This document shows, piece after piece, positions 16,957 to 24,403 of a stretch of DNA of 34,114 nucleotides. The stretch is from Fusobacterium perfoetens (lineage in GTDB: Bacteria; Fusobacteriota; Fusobacteriia; Fusobacteriales; Fusobacteriaceae), in the NCBI RefSeq assembly GCF_021531475.1, contig NZ_JADYTX010000023.1, positions 1-34,114 of the forward strand. The letters run 5' to 3'. Each line of letters starts with the position of its first letter. Positions within the stretch are counted from its first letter, which is position 1. The position numbers and the translations under genes were made by a program. The notes beneath the pieces are model-generated. The model searched no databases. It was given only the letters and a program-made list of their open reading frames with translations, and was not told where the DNA came from.

Positions 16957-18130
16957 AAAGTTTTTTTTACTAATTTTTACCTTTTGTTTTGCTTTAACTT
17001 TTGGTAAAACTAAAAGACCAGAGATAATAGTAGAAAAAAAATATGATAATTTAATACACGAAAATATAAAAATAGATATAAAATATGGTGGAGAAGATTT
17101 ACCAAAACTTTTAGACTATGTATTTATAAAAACTCTCTATGCAAGGGTGAGGACTGAACCTTTTTCAGATTCACCAGAGATTTATCACGCTCCATTTAAT
17201 ACAAAATATCTTTTATTAGAAAAAGTAAAAGTTGGAGGAAATGTTTGGTACAAAGTTAAAACTCCAAAGGGAGAGGGGTATATATATGAGGGTTCTGCTA
17301 TTCTTAGAACTTTTAGATTTGAAAAAATGCTTACAAGAATAGAAGAGGTTGAAAAATTTATAAGTGGTAAAAATAGTGAAAAGGTAAAACTTGCCTCTAC
17401 AAACTCGTATCTTCCAAACCCATTTAATAAAGATATGAAAAGAACTAAGGATAAATACGGAGTTTCTATTGACCAAAATATAGTTGGTGTTTACAAGGAA
17501 GAAAACAAAGAGGATATAGAAATCCATATTCCTGATAGATCTATCCTTAGTGTAGAAAAAATAGATGGAAATTATGCTGAAGTTAAGGTTGAAAATATAA
17601 AAGAATCTCCTCTAAGAATGCCTAAAAAATATCTAACTTATAGACCTGAAATCTCAAAAGGATTTAAAAAAGCGATAGTTGTAGATATAGACAATCAAAA
17701 CTTGGGAGCTTTTGAAAAAGTTGGAGATAACTGGTATTTGATTTCATATATCTACGGAAAAACTGGAATTGAAAGTGAGCTAGGCTTTGAAACTCCAAGA
17801 GGTTCTTACATTGTCCCTCTTCTAAAATATGAAATGGGATATAGAGGACTTTATGGGGAAGATGCTGGAATAGCTAGATATGCCATAAGATTTAGTGGTG
17901 GAGGATATCTTCACGGAACACCTATTGAACACGACGAGAAAGATAACGAGGATTTTTTCCTACTTCAAAAAGAAAATGGACTTGGAACATTTAAAGGTAC
18001 AAGAAAATGTATAAGAAATACTGTTTCTCATTCAAAGTTTTTATTCGATTGGATAATGGGAGATTCTAAAAGAAATCTAAACTCTAACTACCAATCTCCT
18101 GGTGAGAATGTTATATTTATAATTTTCTAA
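16946..18130 (+). CDS. Exported SH3 and L,D-transpeptidase (YkuD)-like protein
   Basis: The 394-residue product has a Sec signal peptide (residues 1-20, KKFFLLIFTFCFALTFG) and then an SH3-like segment (about 45-100: LYARVRTEP...GEGYIYEGSA). The C-terminal part contains a YkuD-like site: ETPRGSY, YLHGTP and GTRKCIR. The catalytic Cys context is KCIR instead of the usual SHGCIR. It may cross-link or remodel peptidoglycan in the periplasm. I chose GTG 16946 because GGGGGAG lies seven bases upstream; a TTG at 16931 is in frame but overlaps that site. It overlaps the DUF3343 gene by 11 bases. A link between this enzyme and selenium is not evident; it probably only shares the transcript. Confidence 0.8.
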   Translation: MLNKKFFLLIFTFCFALTFGKTKRPEIIVEKKYDNLIHENIKIDIKYGGEDLPKLLDYVFIKTLYARVRTEPFSDSPEIYHAPFNTKYLLLEKVKVGGNVWYKVKTPKGEGYIYEGSAILRTFRFEKMLTRIEEVEKFISGKNSEKVKLASTNSYLPNPFNKDMKRTKDKYGVSIDQNIVGVYKEENKEDIEIHIPDRSILSVEKIDGNYAEVKVENIKESPLRMPKKYLTYRPEISKGFKKAIVVDIDNQNLGAFEKVGDNWYLISYIYGKTGIESELGFETPRGSYIVPLLKYEMGYRGLYGEDAGIARYAIRFSGGGYLHGTPIEHDEKDNEDFFLLQKENGLGTFKGTRKCIRNTVSHSKFLFDWIMGDSKRNLNSNYQSPGENVIFIIF

Positions 18131-18142
18131 TAAAGTGATAGT

Positions 18143-18910
18143 ATGAATATATTAATAACTGGAGTTACAAAAGGGATTGGTCTAGCACTTACCAAAGAAT
18201 TTGTAAGAAGAGGGGACAGAGTTTTTGGAGTGGCTAGGACTTTATCTAGATTAAAAGATTTAGAAAAAAAATATTCCCAAAGCTTTATCCCTCTAAACTA
18301 TGATATATCTTTGGAAGAAAATATTGATAAAATCTTTAAATATTTAGAAGAAAATAGTATAAAAATAGATATTTTGGTAAATAATGCTGGGGTTGGAGCT
18401 TTAGGGAAGTTTCAAGATATTTCTCTTGCTGACAATCAAAGGGTTATCAATCTTAATATTTTGTCCCTTGTAAATATGACACATAAATTTTTAAACTACA
18501 AAAAATATGATAAATTTACAGGAATAATAAATATATCTTCTACTGGGGCTTTTCAAGTAGGTGGACCATATTTTGCCACTTACTATGGTACAAAATCCTT
18601 TGTTAGCTCCTTTACAAATAGCTTGATAACTGAAAATCCCAAAACTAAAGAAAAGGATTTTAGAATAATGGGAGTTTACCCCGGACCAACTAGTACAGAG
18701 TTTGTAGGAATGAAAGATGAAAAGAGCTTTTATATTATGGACTCTCAAAAGGTGGCTAGTATTATTATAGATGATTTCTTTAAGGGAAAGGATATTTGTA
18801 TCCCCGGAGTATTTAATAAGTTTTTGGTTATTCTAGGGAAGTTTATCCCAAGAAAGTTGGAACTAAAACTTTTGGAAAAAATCCAATTAAAGAAAATAAA
18901 AAAAATTTAA
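18143..18910 (+). CDS. Short-chain dehydrogenase/reductase
   Basis: A 255-residue classical SDR. The NAD(P)-binding TGVTKGIG is at residues 7-14, NNAG near 85, a catalytic Ser in NISSTGA near 133, and YYGTK (YxxxK) near 150, followed by YPGPTSTEF. The C-terminus (from about 225) is hydrophobic then basic, which suggests membrane association, as in SDRs acting on lipids. An AAGTGATAGT site is weak. It starts 12 bases after the YkuD gene and is the last gene of the operon. The substrate cannot be told from the sequence. Confidence 0.88.
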   Translation: MNILITGVTKGIGLALTKEFVRRGDRVFGVARTLSRLKDLEKKYSQSFIPLNYDISLEENIDKIFKYLEENSIKIDILVNNAGVGALGKFQDISLADNQRVINLNILSLVNMTHKFLNYKKYDKFTGIINISSTGAFQVGGPYFATYYGTKSFVSSFTNSLITENPKTKEKDFRIMGVYPGPTSTEFVGMKDEKSFYIMDSQKVASIIIDDFFKGKDICIPGVFNKFLVILGKFIPRKLELKLLEKIQLKKIKKI

Positions 18911-18914
18911 CCAA

Positions 18915-19139
18915 AAAAGGAGCTGTTGCATTTTTTTATTAATAAGAATATAGATTAAAAATTACGAAAATTATGGAGAAAAATTAGATTTATAAAGCGA
19001 CATCGAATGCTAAAAATCACAACTGTTTGAGCGTAGCGAGTTTTGTGATTTTAATGAGATGAGCTTTTAATAAATCAATTTTTTGTAATCTGTAGTAATT
19101 TTTAATCTTATATCTCTTAAATTTGCAACAGCCTCTTTT
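18915..19139. repeat. 225-bp nested palindrome (MITE- or RAYT/REP-like element)
   Basis: Terminal inverted repeats at 18915-18930 and 19124-19139 share CTGTTGCA and a purine flank. Moving inward, GATTAAAAATTAC (18953-18965) pairs exactly with 19095-19107. AAAATCACAA (19013-19022) pairs with TTGTGATTTT (19043-19052) around a core with GAGCGTAGCGAG. The whole segment could fold into one long hairpin. It has no ORF and sits between convergent genes, overlapping the last codons of the small protein at 19138. This is typical of a non-autonomous transposable or repetitive palindromic element; it could also help terminate transcription. Confidence 0.75.
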
Positions 19140-19377
19140 AATCTTTTCTTTGTTGTTTTATTATTTTTTCTAATTCTTTTAATCTTGTTTCCATTTCTGT
19201 AAGATGCTCTGTTTCTCCATTAACTATACAATATCCTATTTTTGTTCTCAAAGAGTTATATTCTTTTTTCTCTGGAGTAGCATTCATTGCTTTATCATAC
19301 ATCTCTTTCGTTATTTTTCCAGTCTCCAATAGCCATTTTAAAAATTCTTCTTCATCTTTATCAGTTCTTTCTCTCAT
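19138..19377 (-). CDS. Small charged protein of unknown function, 79 aa
   Basis: Not recognised. The product is strongly charged, with an acidic N-terminus (TDKDEEEFLKWLLETGKI) and a helical, coiled-coil-like end (LTEMETRLKELEKIIKQQ). There is no membrane segment and a single Cys. An AGAGGTGATT ribosome site lies just upstream. It follows the CARF/RelE-like gene on the same strand but after a terminator, so it is probably expressed separately or by read-through. Position suggests an accessory of the CRISPR-linked genes; an antitoxin-like role is only a guess. The stop lies in the right end of the palindromic element. Confidence 0.6.
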   Translation of the reverse strand: MRERTDKDEEEFLKWLLETGKITKEMYDKAMNATPEKKEYNSLRTKIGYCIVNGETEHLTEMETRLKELEKIIKQQRKD

Positions 19378-19396
19378 ATAATCACCTCTATACTTT

Positions 19397-19426
19397 AAAA
19401 AAATAAAGGGAGAATTTTAATCTCCC
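19397..19426 (-). terminator. Intrinsic terminator after the CARF/RelE-like gene
   Basis: On the minus strand GGGAGA and TCTCCC form a stem with a seven-base loop, followed by TTTATTTTTTT. It separates the CARF gene from the 79-residue gene. Confidence 0.8.
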
Positions 19427-19500
19427 GTATATTTTTTCTAATTCTATCAAATAATATTTTTTTGTTATCTATTAAAAAGCATAAGGAATTATTTATATTT

Positions 19501-20646
19501 TTAGTCATTTGTAATATGGTAAAGGTTAATGATAGCTGATTGTAATTTTGTATCATCTTGTTCTGTAGCAAATATTTTTCCTTCTAACATTCCTTTTGAA
19601 TTATTGAATTGGAATTTTATTATTCTTCCTTCTGTATCATCTGGTGAAAGTGTGAATTTTTTTTGATTTCCCTTGTTATCTGGAGAGAAATAATTAATTA
19701 TTACTTTTGTTACATAAGGTGCGTTGATTACTTTCTTTATAAATCTTTGAAACTCTGAATGGTTTCTTAATTGTTCTGCGTGAGCCTCGTTTCCTTTGTA
19801 TTGCTCTTGATAAAGTTTTTCTGATGGTAGAGCATCTTTTGGTAAAGTAGATAAAACATCTGTATTTAATTTGTCATAGATCATTTCTCCTAAAGGTGAT
19901 AAAGAGAAATAACTAGTATTGTCCATTCTTACGTCTTCTAAAATATTTCTTAAATTTGAATCACGATTTATATAAGATTGTATTTCACTTTTTGGTAAAA
20001 TGCTTTCTTTTTTTAGTCTTGAGATAATGTCTAAGTTCTTTATAAATAGATCTCTATCAATAGTTATAGGCATAGGTAAAAGTTTTACAATCTCAGTGCT
20101 GTTTTCATATAGATAATATGCTGGGATTTTGAAAACTTGGGCAATTAATCCGACCATAAATATTTGTGCTTTTAATCCACCGATTGGGGAAATCATTATA
20201 TTGTCAAATTCATGTTTCTTTATAATTTTTGCTATTTCAGTAGAAAGATTTCTAAGTCCTTGGATTGCAAAGTCGTGTTCTTTTGTAATATTTAATTTTT
20301 CTATCTCTCTAATTTCAACTTCAAAGTTCATACTATTTTCTATTGTATATTTTACAACCTCTCCTGCTGTTCTACCATCTATTGAATCAGAAACTATTAA
20401 ATATATTTTTGCATCTTCGATATTTTCTTTTTTAAATAGATAATATGTAGAGTTAATTTCAGCACCAAATTTTTTATCTGTTATATCTTTTCCTTGTAAT
20501 TCTTTGATTATTCTTTCTTTAAAATCTTTTGCCTCTTCTTCTGTTAGTGAGCTTAGAGGTCTACCTTGAAAATGGTTGTTTATTATGTCACGATGATTAG
20601 TAAGAGAACTTGTACCACAAGTTGCTATTAAAATATTTTTTTTCAT
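19501..20646 (-). CDS. CARF-domain protein with a C-terminal possible RelE-like ribonuclease
   Basis: The 381-residue product starts with KKNILIATCGTSSLTN and has SPIGGLKAQIFMVGLIAQ (153-170), then IPAYYLYE and LLPMPI. This is the pattern of the CARF family known as TIGR02619/Csm6-like, which binds cyclic oligoadenylate from Cas10. A winged-helix-like linker (about 205-265, ending in SPLGEMIYDKL) follows. The last 90 residues (290-381) alternate helix and strands (FQRFIKKVI, KVIINYF, KKFTL, GRIIKFQF, MLEGKIFATE), compatible with a RelE/HigB toxin fold; CARF-RelE fusions are known. No R-x(4-6)-H HEPN motif is seen. AGGAGG precedes ATG 20646. Expected role: mRNA cleavage during type III defence. 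Confidence 0.75.
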   Translation of the reverse strand: MKKNILIATCGTSSLTNHRDIINNHFQGRPLSSLTEEEAKDFKERIIKELQGKDITDKKFGAEINSTYYLFKKENIEDAKIYLIVSDSIDGRTAGEVVKYTIENSMNFEVEIREIEKLNITKEHDFAIQGLRNLSTEIAKIIKKHEFDNIMISPIGGLKAQIFMVGLIAQVFKIPAYYLYENSTEIVKLLPMPITIDRDLFIKNLDIISRLKKESILPKSEIQSYINRDSNLRNILEDVRMDNTSYFSLSPLGEMIYDKLNTDVLSTLPKDALPSEKLYQEQYKGNEAHAEQLRNHSEFQRFIKKVINAPYVTKVIINYFSPDNKGNQKKFTLSPDDTEGRIIKFQFNNSKGMLEGKIFATEQDDTKLQSAIINLYHITND

Positions 20647-20675
20647 AAAAACTCCTCCTAAAATTTTCTAATTAT

Positions 20676-20704
20676 ATTATATCCTTGTTTCAATATTAAA
20701 TCAA
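20676..20704 (-). promoter_or_regulatory. Promoter of the CARF/RelE-like gene
   Basis: On the minus strand TTGATT (20704-20699) and TATAAT (20681-20676) are 17 bases apart, about 30 bases before the start codon. The -35 box overlaps the end of the second small peptide ORF. Confidence 0.7.
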
Positions 20705-20705
20705 A

Positions 20706-20762
20706 TTATCTTTTTTTAAAAATTTCGTATATAACTCCCCACATTAACAATGTTTCTAACAT
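20706..20762 (-). CDS. 18-residue hydrophobic peptide ORF (second of a tandem pair)
   Basis: After an excellent ribosome site (AAAGGAGGGAAATT) an ATG encodes MLETLLMWGVIYEIFKKR and stop. The pattern is a hydrophobic stretch with a basic end, like type I toxin peptides or short membrane regulators. It resembles the peptide encoded just upstream (shared ML, TL, G, I, KK). The quality of the ribosome site, in a place where no other gene begins, is the main support. It is too short for the usual gene callers. Confidence 0.55.
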   Translation of the reverse strand: MLETLLMWGVIYEIFKKR

Positions 20763-20807
20763 AATTTCCCTCCTTTCGTTAAAACATACAATTATCAAAA
20801 ACTTTTA

Positions 20808-20852
20808 TTAAAACTTTTTAGAAATAATCCCTATTAAAAATAGTGTCAACAT
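20808..20852 (-). CDS. 14-residue hydrophobic peptide ORF (first of a tandem pair)
   Basis: A near-perfect AAAGGAGG site seven bases before ATG leads into MLTLFLIGIISKKF and stop. The peptide is a hydrophobic helix with a Lys-rich end, a smaller relative of the peptide downstream. Both lie between the small regulator gene and the CARF gene on the same strand. Possible roles are a type I toxin pair, leader peptides controlling the CARF gene, or small membrane proteins. Confidence 0.5.
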   Translation of the reverse strand: MLTLFLIGIISKKF

Positions 20853-20884
20853 TTTAAACCTCCTTTAATCTCTTTAACGAGTTT

Positions 20885-20911
20885 ATTATATAAAATCGCT
20901 TTACCAAAAAT
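20885..20911. promoter_or_regulatory. Operator-like motif, copy 1 (upstream of the peptide ORFs)
   Basis: AATCGCTTTACCAAAAA at 20894-20910, next to a TATAAT-like box on the minus strand, matches AATCCCTTACCAAAAA upstream of the small regulator gene at 21281-21296. Because both sites overlap the probable -10 regions of neighbouring units, they may be bound by the same regulator. Confidence 0.45.
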
Positions 20912-20921
20912 ATTTATTTTT

Positions 20922-21242
20922 TTACTTTTTTATTATTTTTTCTCTTATCTCCATATCTTGACTTAAATAATCTGTATAAATCGACCTTAAAAAAACTGTT
21001 TCTGTTTTTATATCTGATTGGTAAAAGAATCTAAAATAGTCGTTAATCAAATTTTCATCAAGTAAAAATTGGATAATCTTTTCGTTTTTTATTTTATCAA
21101 TAGTAAGTTTAAAGGTATTTTTTAAATAAAATTTTATTAACTGGTTATTAAAACGAGATATACTTAAATTAAACTTTTTTATATCACTCATCAATCTGTC
21201 ATACATCTCCTTATTTATAGATACTTTTATTTTCTTTTTCAT
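20922..21242 (-). CDS. Small probable ribbon-helix-helix regulator, 106 aa
   Basis: I chose ATG 21242 because AAGGAGG lies six bases upstream. The N-terminus KKKIKVSINKEMYDRL followed by a helix-turn-helix-like region to about residue 45 (SISRFNNQLIKFYLKN) resembles the MetJ/Arc RHH fold: one DNA-contacting strand (KIKVSI) and two helices. The C-terminal half (about 50-106) is aromatic and helical and is not recognised; it may bind a ligand or partner. It is a likely autoregulator, since an operator-like motif lies in its own promoter and again before the tandem peptides. Confidence 0.6.
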   Translation of the reverse strand: MKKKIKVSINKEMYDRLMSDIKKFNLSISRFNNQLIKFYLKNTFKLTIDKIKNEKIIQFLLDENLINDYFRFFYQSDIKTETVFLRSIYTDYLSQDMEIREKIIKK

Positions 21243-21499
21243 ATTTTCCTCCTTTTCTTTTGGCAAGATCATTTTATAATAATCCCTTACCAAAAAAATC
21301 TAAATTCTTACTAAAAATTGAGAATTTTTTTTATTTATAATCTACTTGAAAAAAGTTTATCATAGTTGAATTACCAAATGGATATTAAAATTACAATTTT
21401 ATAATAAAATACATACTTTAAAGGATTAAAAATATATTTTAATCAAGATAGGAGAAATAATATTAATAGAGCTTTTAATATTCTCTTAAGAAAAATGAA
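21243..21499. other. Gene-free stretch upstream of the small regulator
   Basis: The regulator promoter region is here, with the second copy of the operator-like motif at 21281-21296. A weak inverted repeat, AAATTCT (21302-21308) / AGAATTT (21321-21327) followed by T, could be a terminator. I see no ORF with a ribosome site and nothing else in it. Confidence 0.5.
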
Positions 21500-21807
21500 T
21501 AAAATATGAAAAGACTGTTTTTTAATAAAATATTTTTTGATAGTTTTATTGAAAAAAATCTCTTTTATGTTATACTTTGGTTAGAAGATGTTTTTTCAGT
21601 CAGTTGATTTTCCTTAAAATAATTGACCAAAAAGGTGTGGAGTGGGGGAGAGTAAGAAAATCACCCTCGTTAGATAACAAAAAATGCAAAAAACTTGTAT
21701 AAAAATATAGTACATTGGAAAATAAAAAAATAAAGTGACGGACAGCAGAGCAAATTTTGCTCATATGATAAAATGAAGAAAAGATTGGAAATAAGTATAA
21801 ATAACCA
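21500..21807 (+). promoter_or_regulatory. CRISPR leader, copy B
   Basis: TTGAAA (21549-21554) and TATACT (21571-21576), 16 bases apart, start a conserved region of roughly 230 bases that leads into the first repeat. It includes the hairpin GAGCAAATTTTGCTC just before the array. It is nearly identical to copies A and C; homology with copy A also covers the A/T-rich bases upstream of the promoter. Confidence 0.85.
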
Positions 21808-22136
21808 TTAAGAAACATATCCATTTAAAATAAGGATTAAAACTAGACTCTTCTAATATATTAGCAAGGTTGTCTCCAAGATTAAGAAACATATCCATTT
21901 AAAACAAGGATTAAAACTATTTTGTCCTGTCTTTCAACTAAGAACTCATCAAGAGATTAAGAAACATATCCATTTAAAACAAGGATTAAAACCACACTTC
22001 GTAGTAATTTCCTCTACTCTAACGGAATTAAGAAACATATCCATTTAAAACAAGGATTAAAACACACCATTTATTCTACCCATAAGTCTGGCTGTAAGAA
22101 TTAAGAAACATATCCATTTAAAACAAGGTTAATAAA
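21808..22136 (+). CRISPR. CRISPR array 1: five repeats, four spacers
   Basis: 37-bp repeats beginning ATTAAGAAACATATCC and ending CAAGGATTAAAAC, with spacers of about 34-38 bp. The first repeat has one change (AATAAGG). The last is altered at its 3' end (AAGGTTAATAAA), the usual mark of the leader-distal end. The repeat has little internal symmetry and an ATTAAAAC 3' end, as in type I-B/III repeats cut by Cas6. The spacers do not match anything I can see in this window. No cas genes are nearby. Confidence 0.97.
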
Positions 22137-22139
22137 AAA

Positions 22140-22182
22140 AGCCTGACTTACAACATATTTGTAAATCAGGTTTTTAATTTTT
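22140..22182 (+). terminator. Intrinsic terminator of CRISPR array 1
   Basis: CCTGACTTACAA (22142-22153) pairs with TTGTAAATCAGG (22159-22170) with one mismatch, followed by TTTTTAATTTTTTT. It lies directly after the last repeat. Confidence 0.85.
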
Positions 22183-22189
22183 TTGAAAA

Positions 22190-22234
22190 ATAAAAAGAGA
22201 TTAACTTCTAAAAATAGAAATCAACCTCTTTTTA
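22190..22234 (-). terminator. Intrinsic terminator after the DUF1848 gene
   Basis: On the minus strand a 13-bp stem with GU pairs (22197-22209 with 22216-22228) is followed by T-rich sequence. It is related in sequence to the terminator after the symporter gene (both contain AGAAATCAA). Confidence 0.75.
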
Positions 22235-22244
22235 ATAAATATTT

Positions 22245-23213
22245 TTAAACCAATGTTAATTGTTTATCATTTGTGTCTTGGACTTTTTTTATTTTTTTTA
22301 AGATACTTTCTTTTTTAGCCTCGTTAATAGTGGCATTTGCACCGACTTCTCCGATTAATAGTTTAGAATTTTTGTTATGTAATTTATAATTTTCGATTGC
22401 TTTTTCTTTGTTAAAGTTAGCATAGCAATATAAACAACCGTGAATACAAGTGTTATACTCTCCTATATCATAACTTTTTATACAACCGCACTCCTCTCTT
22501 TGAAATTTATCTTTTTTATCATAGACATTTATCCCTAAAATTTTTGAAATCAAACGGTCATCAATACATTTTCCTTTTTGTACACCATATTTAGAGAAAT
22601 CCCCATTTTCAGAGCAAGTTTCTATAACCATATTATATTTATTAGCTATTTTAACAAATTTTTTAACTATCTCTATTTTTTCATCTTCCTTTGGAACTCT
22701 TATTCTTAAAGACTTTGTATTTCTCTCTGTTTTTTTATACAAGTCCACAAAACTTATTACACACTTTTCAGTATAATTTCCCAATTTTTCACATAATCTT
22801 TCAAAAGCTCTAAAATGATAATCTAAATTATATTTTTCACTTAGAAATATTGGATCATATCTAAAGACCATTTTTTCTTTTCCAATAGTTTTTGCCAAAA
22901 AGATAAAATTTTCTATAATTTTTTTTTTATCAATTACGCAAGGCTCTACATCTTTTCCATAAGGGGAGATTGTATATTGAAAATAGTATTTGTAATCTTT
23001 TAATTTTATTAGATTTTCCTCTGTTGTCAAAGGAATAGCGTTTTTTGTCCAAAATACAAAACAATCTACATCTTCTTTTTTTAGACTAATTTTTCTTATT
23101 TGATTGATGTTCATAGGATTTTTTACATAGACAAATCCCTCTTCTAATCTATTAAAAAACCAATCACTATAAAAAGCTGGTATATCTGTTCTTCTACTTA
23201 CACTTATTATCAT
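22245..23213 (-). CDS. DUF1848 family protein, predicted radical-SAM-like Fe-S enzyme
   Basis: The 322-residue product has the DUF1848 hallmarks. The N-terminus is SVSRRTDIPAFYSDWF, with FWTKNAIP near 55, FRYDPI near 120 and FVDLYKK near 158. A C-terminal cluster ECGCIKSYDIGEYNTC is followed by HGCLYCYAN (about 246-270), whose cysteines should bind an iron-sulfur cluster. The family is predicted to be a TIM-barrel enzyme related to radical SAM proteins; its substrate is unknown. Its start is 15 bases after the methyltransferase gene on the same strand, so they form a two-gene operon. The pair is embedded between the two CRISPR arrays. Confidence 0.85.
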   Translation of the reverse strand: MIISVSRRTDIPAFYSDWFFNRLEEGFVYVKNPMNINQIRKISLKKEDVDCFVFWTKNAIPLTTEENLIKLKDYKYYFQYTISPYGKDVEPCVIDKKKIIENFIFLAKTIGKEKMVFRYDPIFLSEKYNLDYHFRAFERLCEKLGNYTEKCVISFVDLYKKTERNTKSLRIRVPKEDEKIEIVKKFVKIANKYNMVIETCSENGDFSKYGVQKGKCIDDRLISKILGINVYDKKDKFQREECGCIKSYDIGEYNTCIHGCLYCYANFNKEKAIENYKLHNKNSKLLIGEVGANATINEAKKESILKKIKKVQDTNDKQLTLV

Positions 23214-23228
23214 ATTAAGCTCCTTTTC

Positions 23229-24095
23229 TTAAAAAAATTCTTCTTTTGTTAAAGTAATTATTTGGTAGCAAAATTGTGAATCAGAGTTTACTGGGTATCT
23301 TGAAAGAGTTTGATCACAATCTCCACATAATGAATGTTTTTTACATAAACAAGGTAGATATTTTATAAAATCCATTTTATCTTTTGGGTATCTTATTTGA
23401 GGATTGATGTATTCTAATTTTCTAGTAAAGTCGTGAGTGCTTACACTTGATGAATCTTTTAAAATATATCTGTGATTGTATTGAAAAACTTCCATTATTT
23501 CTAATAATCTTTCTCTGTCTCTGAACTCTCTTGATTTTCTATGGGCAGATATTAAAACTAGATTTTTTTCATTAAAGTTGCTATTTCTAATTGTATTTTT
23601 TAAATTTTCAAATGTTTCTTGGTCAAACTCCCCAATAGATTTTGGAAACATAATAACGTTATAATTTGATTTGTTTAGTTTACAAATATTTTCTATTCTA
23701 GCATTAATAAATTTTTCTCCAAAAAAGTCTGAATAATCCCATTTTATACAGTCTAAACCTGTGTAATTATAATTTATTTTTGTGTTTTCTGTTGCTTTTT
23801 TTAACCCCCATAAATCTAAACCACAACCGCAACCGATTGATAAAATATTGTAGTCGTTTTTTATAAAGTCTTTTTCTATTAAATCTTCGTATAATTTGGC
23901 ATACTCCACATAATATGCTAATAAATATCTTGCTAAATAAAATTTTTGAAGAGTGGAATCGTTGTAATTAGGCAAACTATCTCCATAAAAATTTAATTCT
24001 CTTAATTTGCAAAGGGAACTAGCTTTTGATATTTCAGTTTTAAAATCATTAAAAATATTGTCAAATTTATTTAAAACCATATAATTCATACTCAT
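23229..24095 (-). CDS. SAM-dependent methyltransferase-like protein with a C-terminal Cys cluster
   Basis: A 288-residue protein starting at ATG 24095, eight bases after GGGAGG; the frame is open further upstream but without a ribosome site. A class I methyltransferase core is visible: YNILSIGCGCGLDLWGL (motif I near 88), YTGLDCIKWDY (motif II) and VIMFPKSIGEF. The C-terminus has PCLCKKHSLCGDC and a later FCYQ, similar in spacing to the Cys cluster of Rsm22-like ribosomal methyltransferases, so an Fe-S or zinc site is possible. The target is unknown. It is co-transcribed with the DUF1848 gene. Two A-rich direct repeats lie in its promoter. Confidence 0.65.
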   Translation of the reverse strand: MSMNYMVLNKFDNIFNDFKTEISKASSLCKLRELNFYGDSLPNYNDSTLQKFYLARYLLAYYVEYAKLYEDLIEKDFIKNDYNILSIGCGCGLDLWGLKKATENTKINYNYTGLDCIKWDYSDFFGEKFINARIENICKLNKSNYNVIMFPKSIGEFDQETFENLKNTIRNSNFNEKNLVLISAHRKSREFRDRERLLEIMEVFQYNHRYILKDSSSVSTHDFTRKLEYINPQIRYPKDKMDFIKYLPCLCKKHSLCGDCDQTLSRYPVNSDSQFCYQIITLTKEEFF

Positions 24096-24149
24096 AATTC
24101 TTTCCTCCCAATCTGTTTTTCTTATTATGAGATAATTATACAAAAGTGA

Positions 24150-24183
24150 AATTACTTTTTTTGGCGAATAATTACTTTTTTTG
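24150..24183. promoter_or_regulatory. Two direct repeats, 20 bp apart, upstream of the methyltransferase operon
   Basis: AATTACTTTTTTTG occurs nearly identically at 24150-24163 and 24170-24183. The 20-bp period is about two helical turns, as for a regulator binding one face of DNA. A TATAAT box on the minus strand lies just downstream (about 24132-24140). Confidence 0.5.
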
Positions 24184-24403
24184 TTTGACAACATTTTTTT
24201 ACTTATATTATAGGATATACTGCTAAAAAATAAAAGTTACTTTGATAAAAATATATTCCAATTAAAATAGGGGCATTTTAAAGATGTTATACTCTTTTTC
24301 TTTTTATTATAAATTTATAAAATCTTTGATTTATGAGGAAATAGATTTTTTAGGAATCAAATTAAATATAGGTCACTGCTGTGTGGAGCTAGAGAGAAAG
24401 TCT

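Noticed and set aside
24241-24280. A further diverged CRISPR repeat upstream of leader C (ATATTCCAATTAAAATAGGGG)
   Set aside because: The similarity to the repeat is limited to a short A/T-rich stretch and there is no hairpin beside it.
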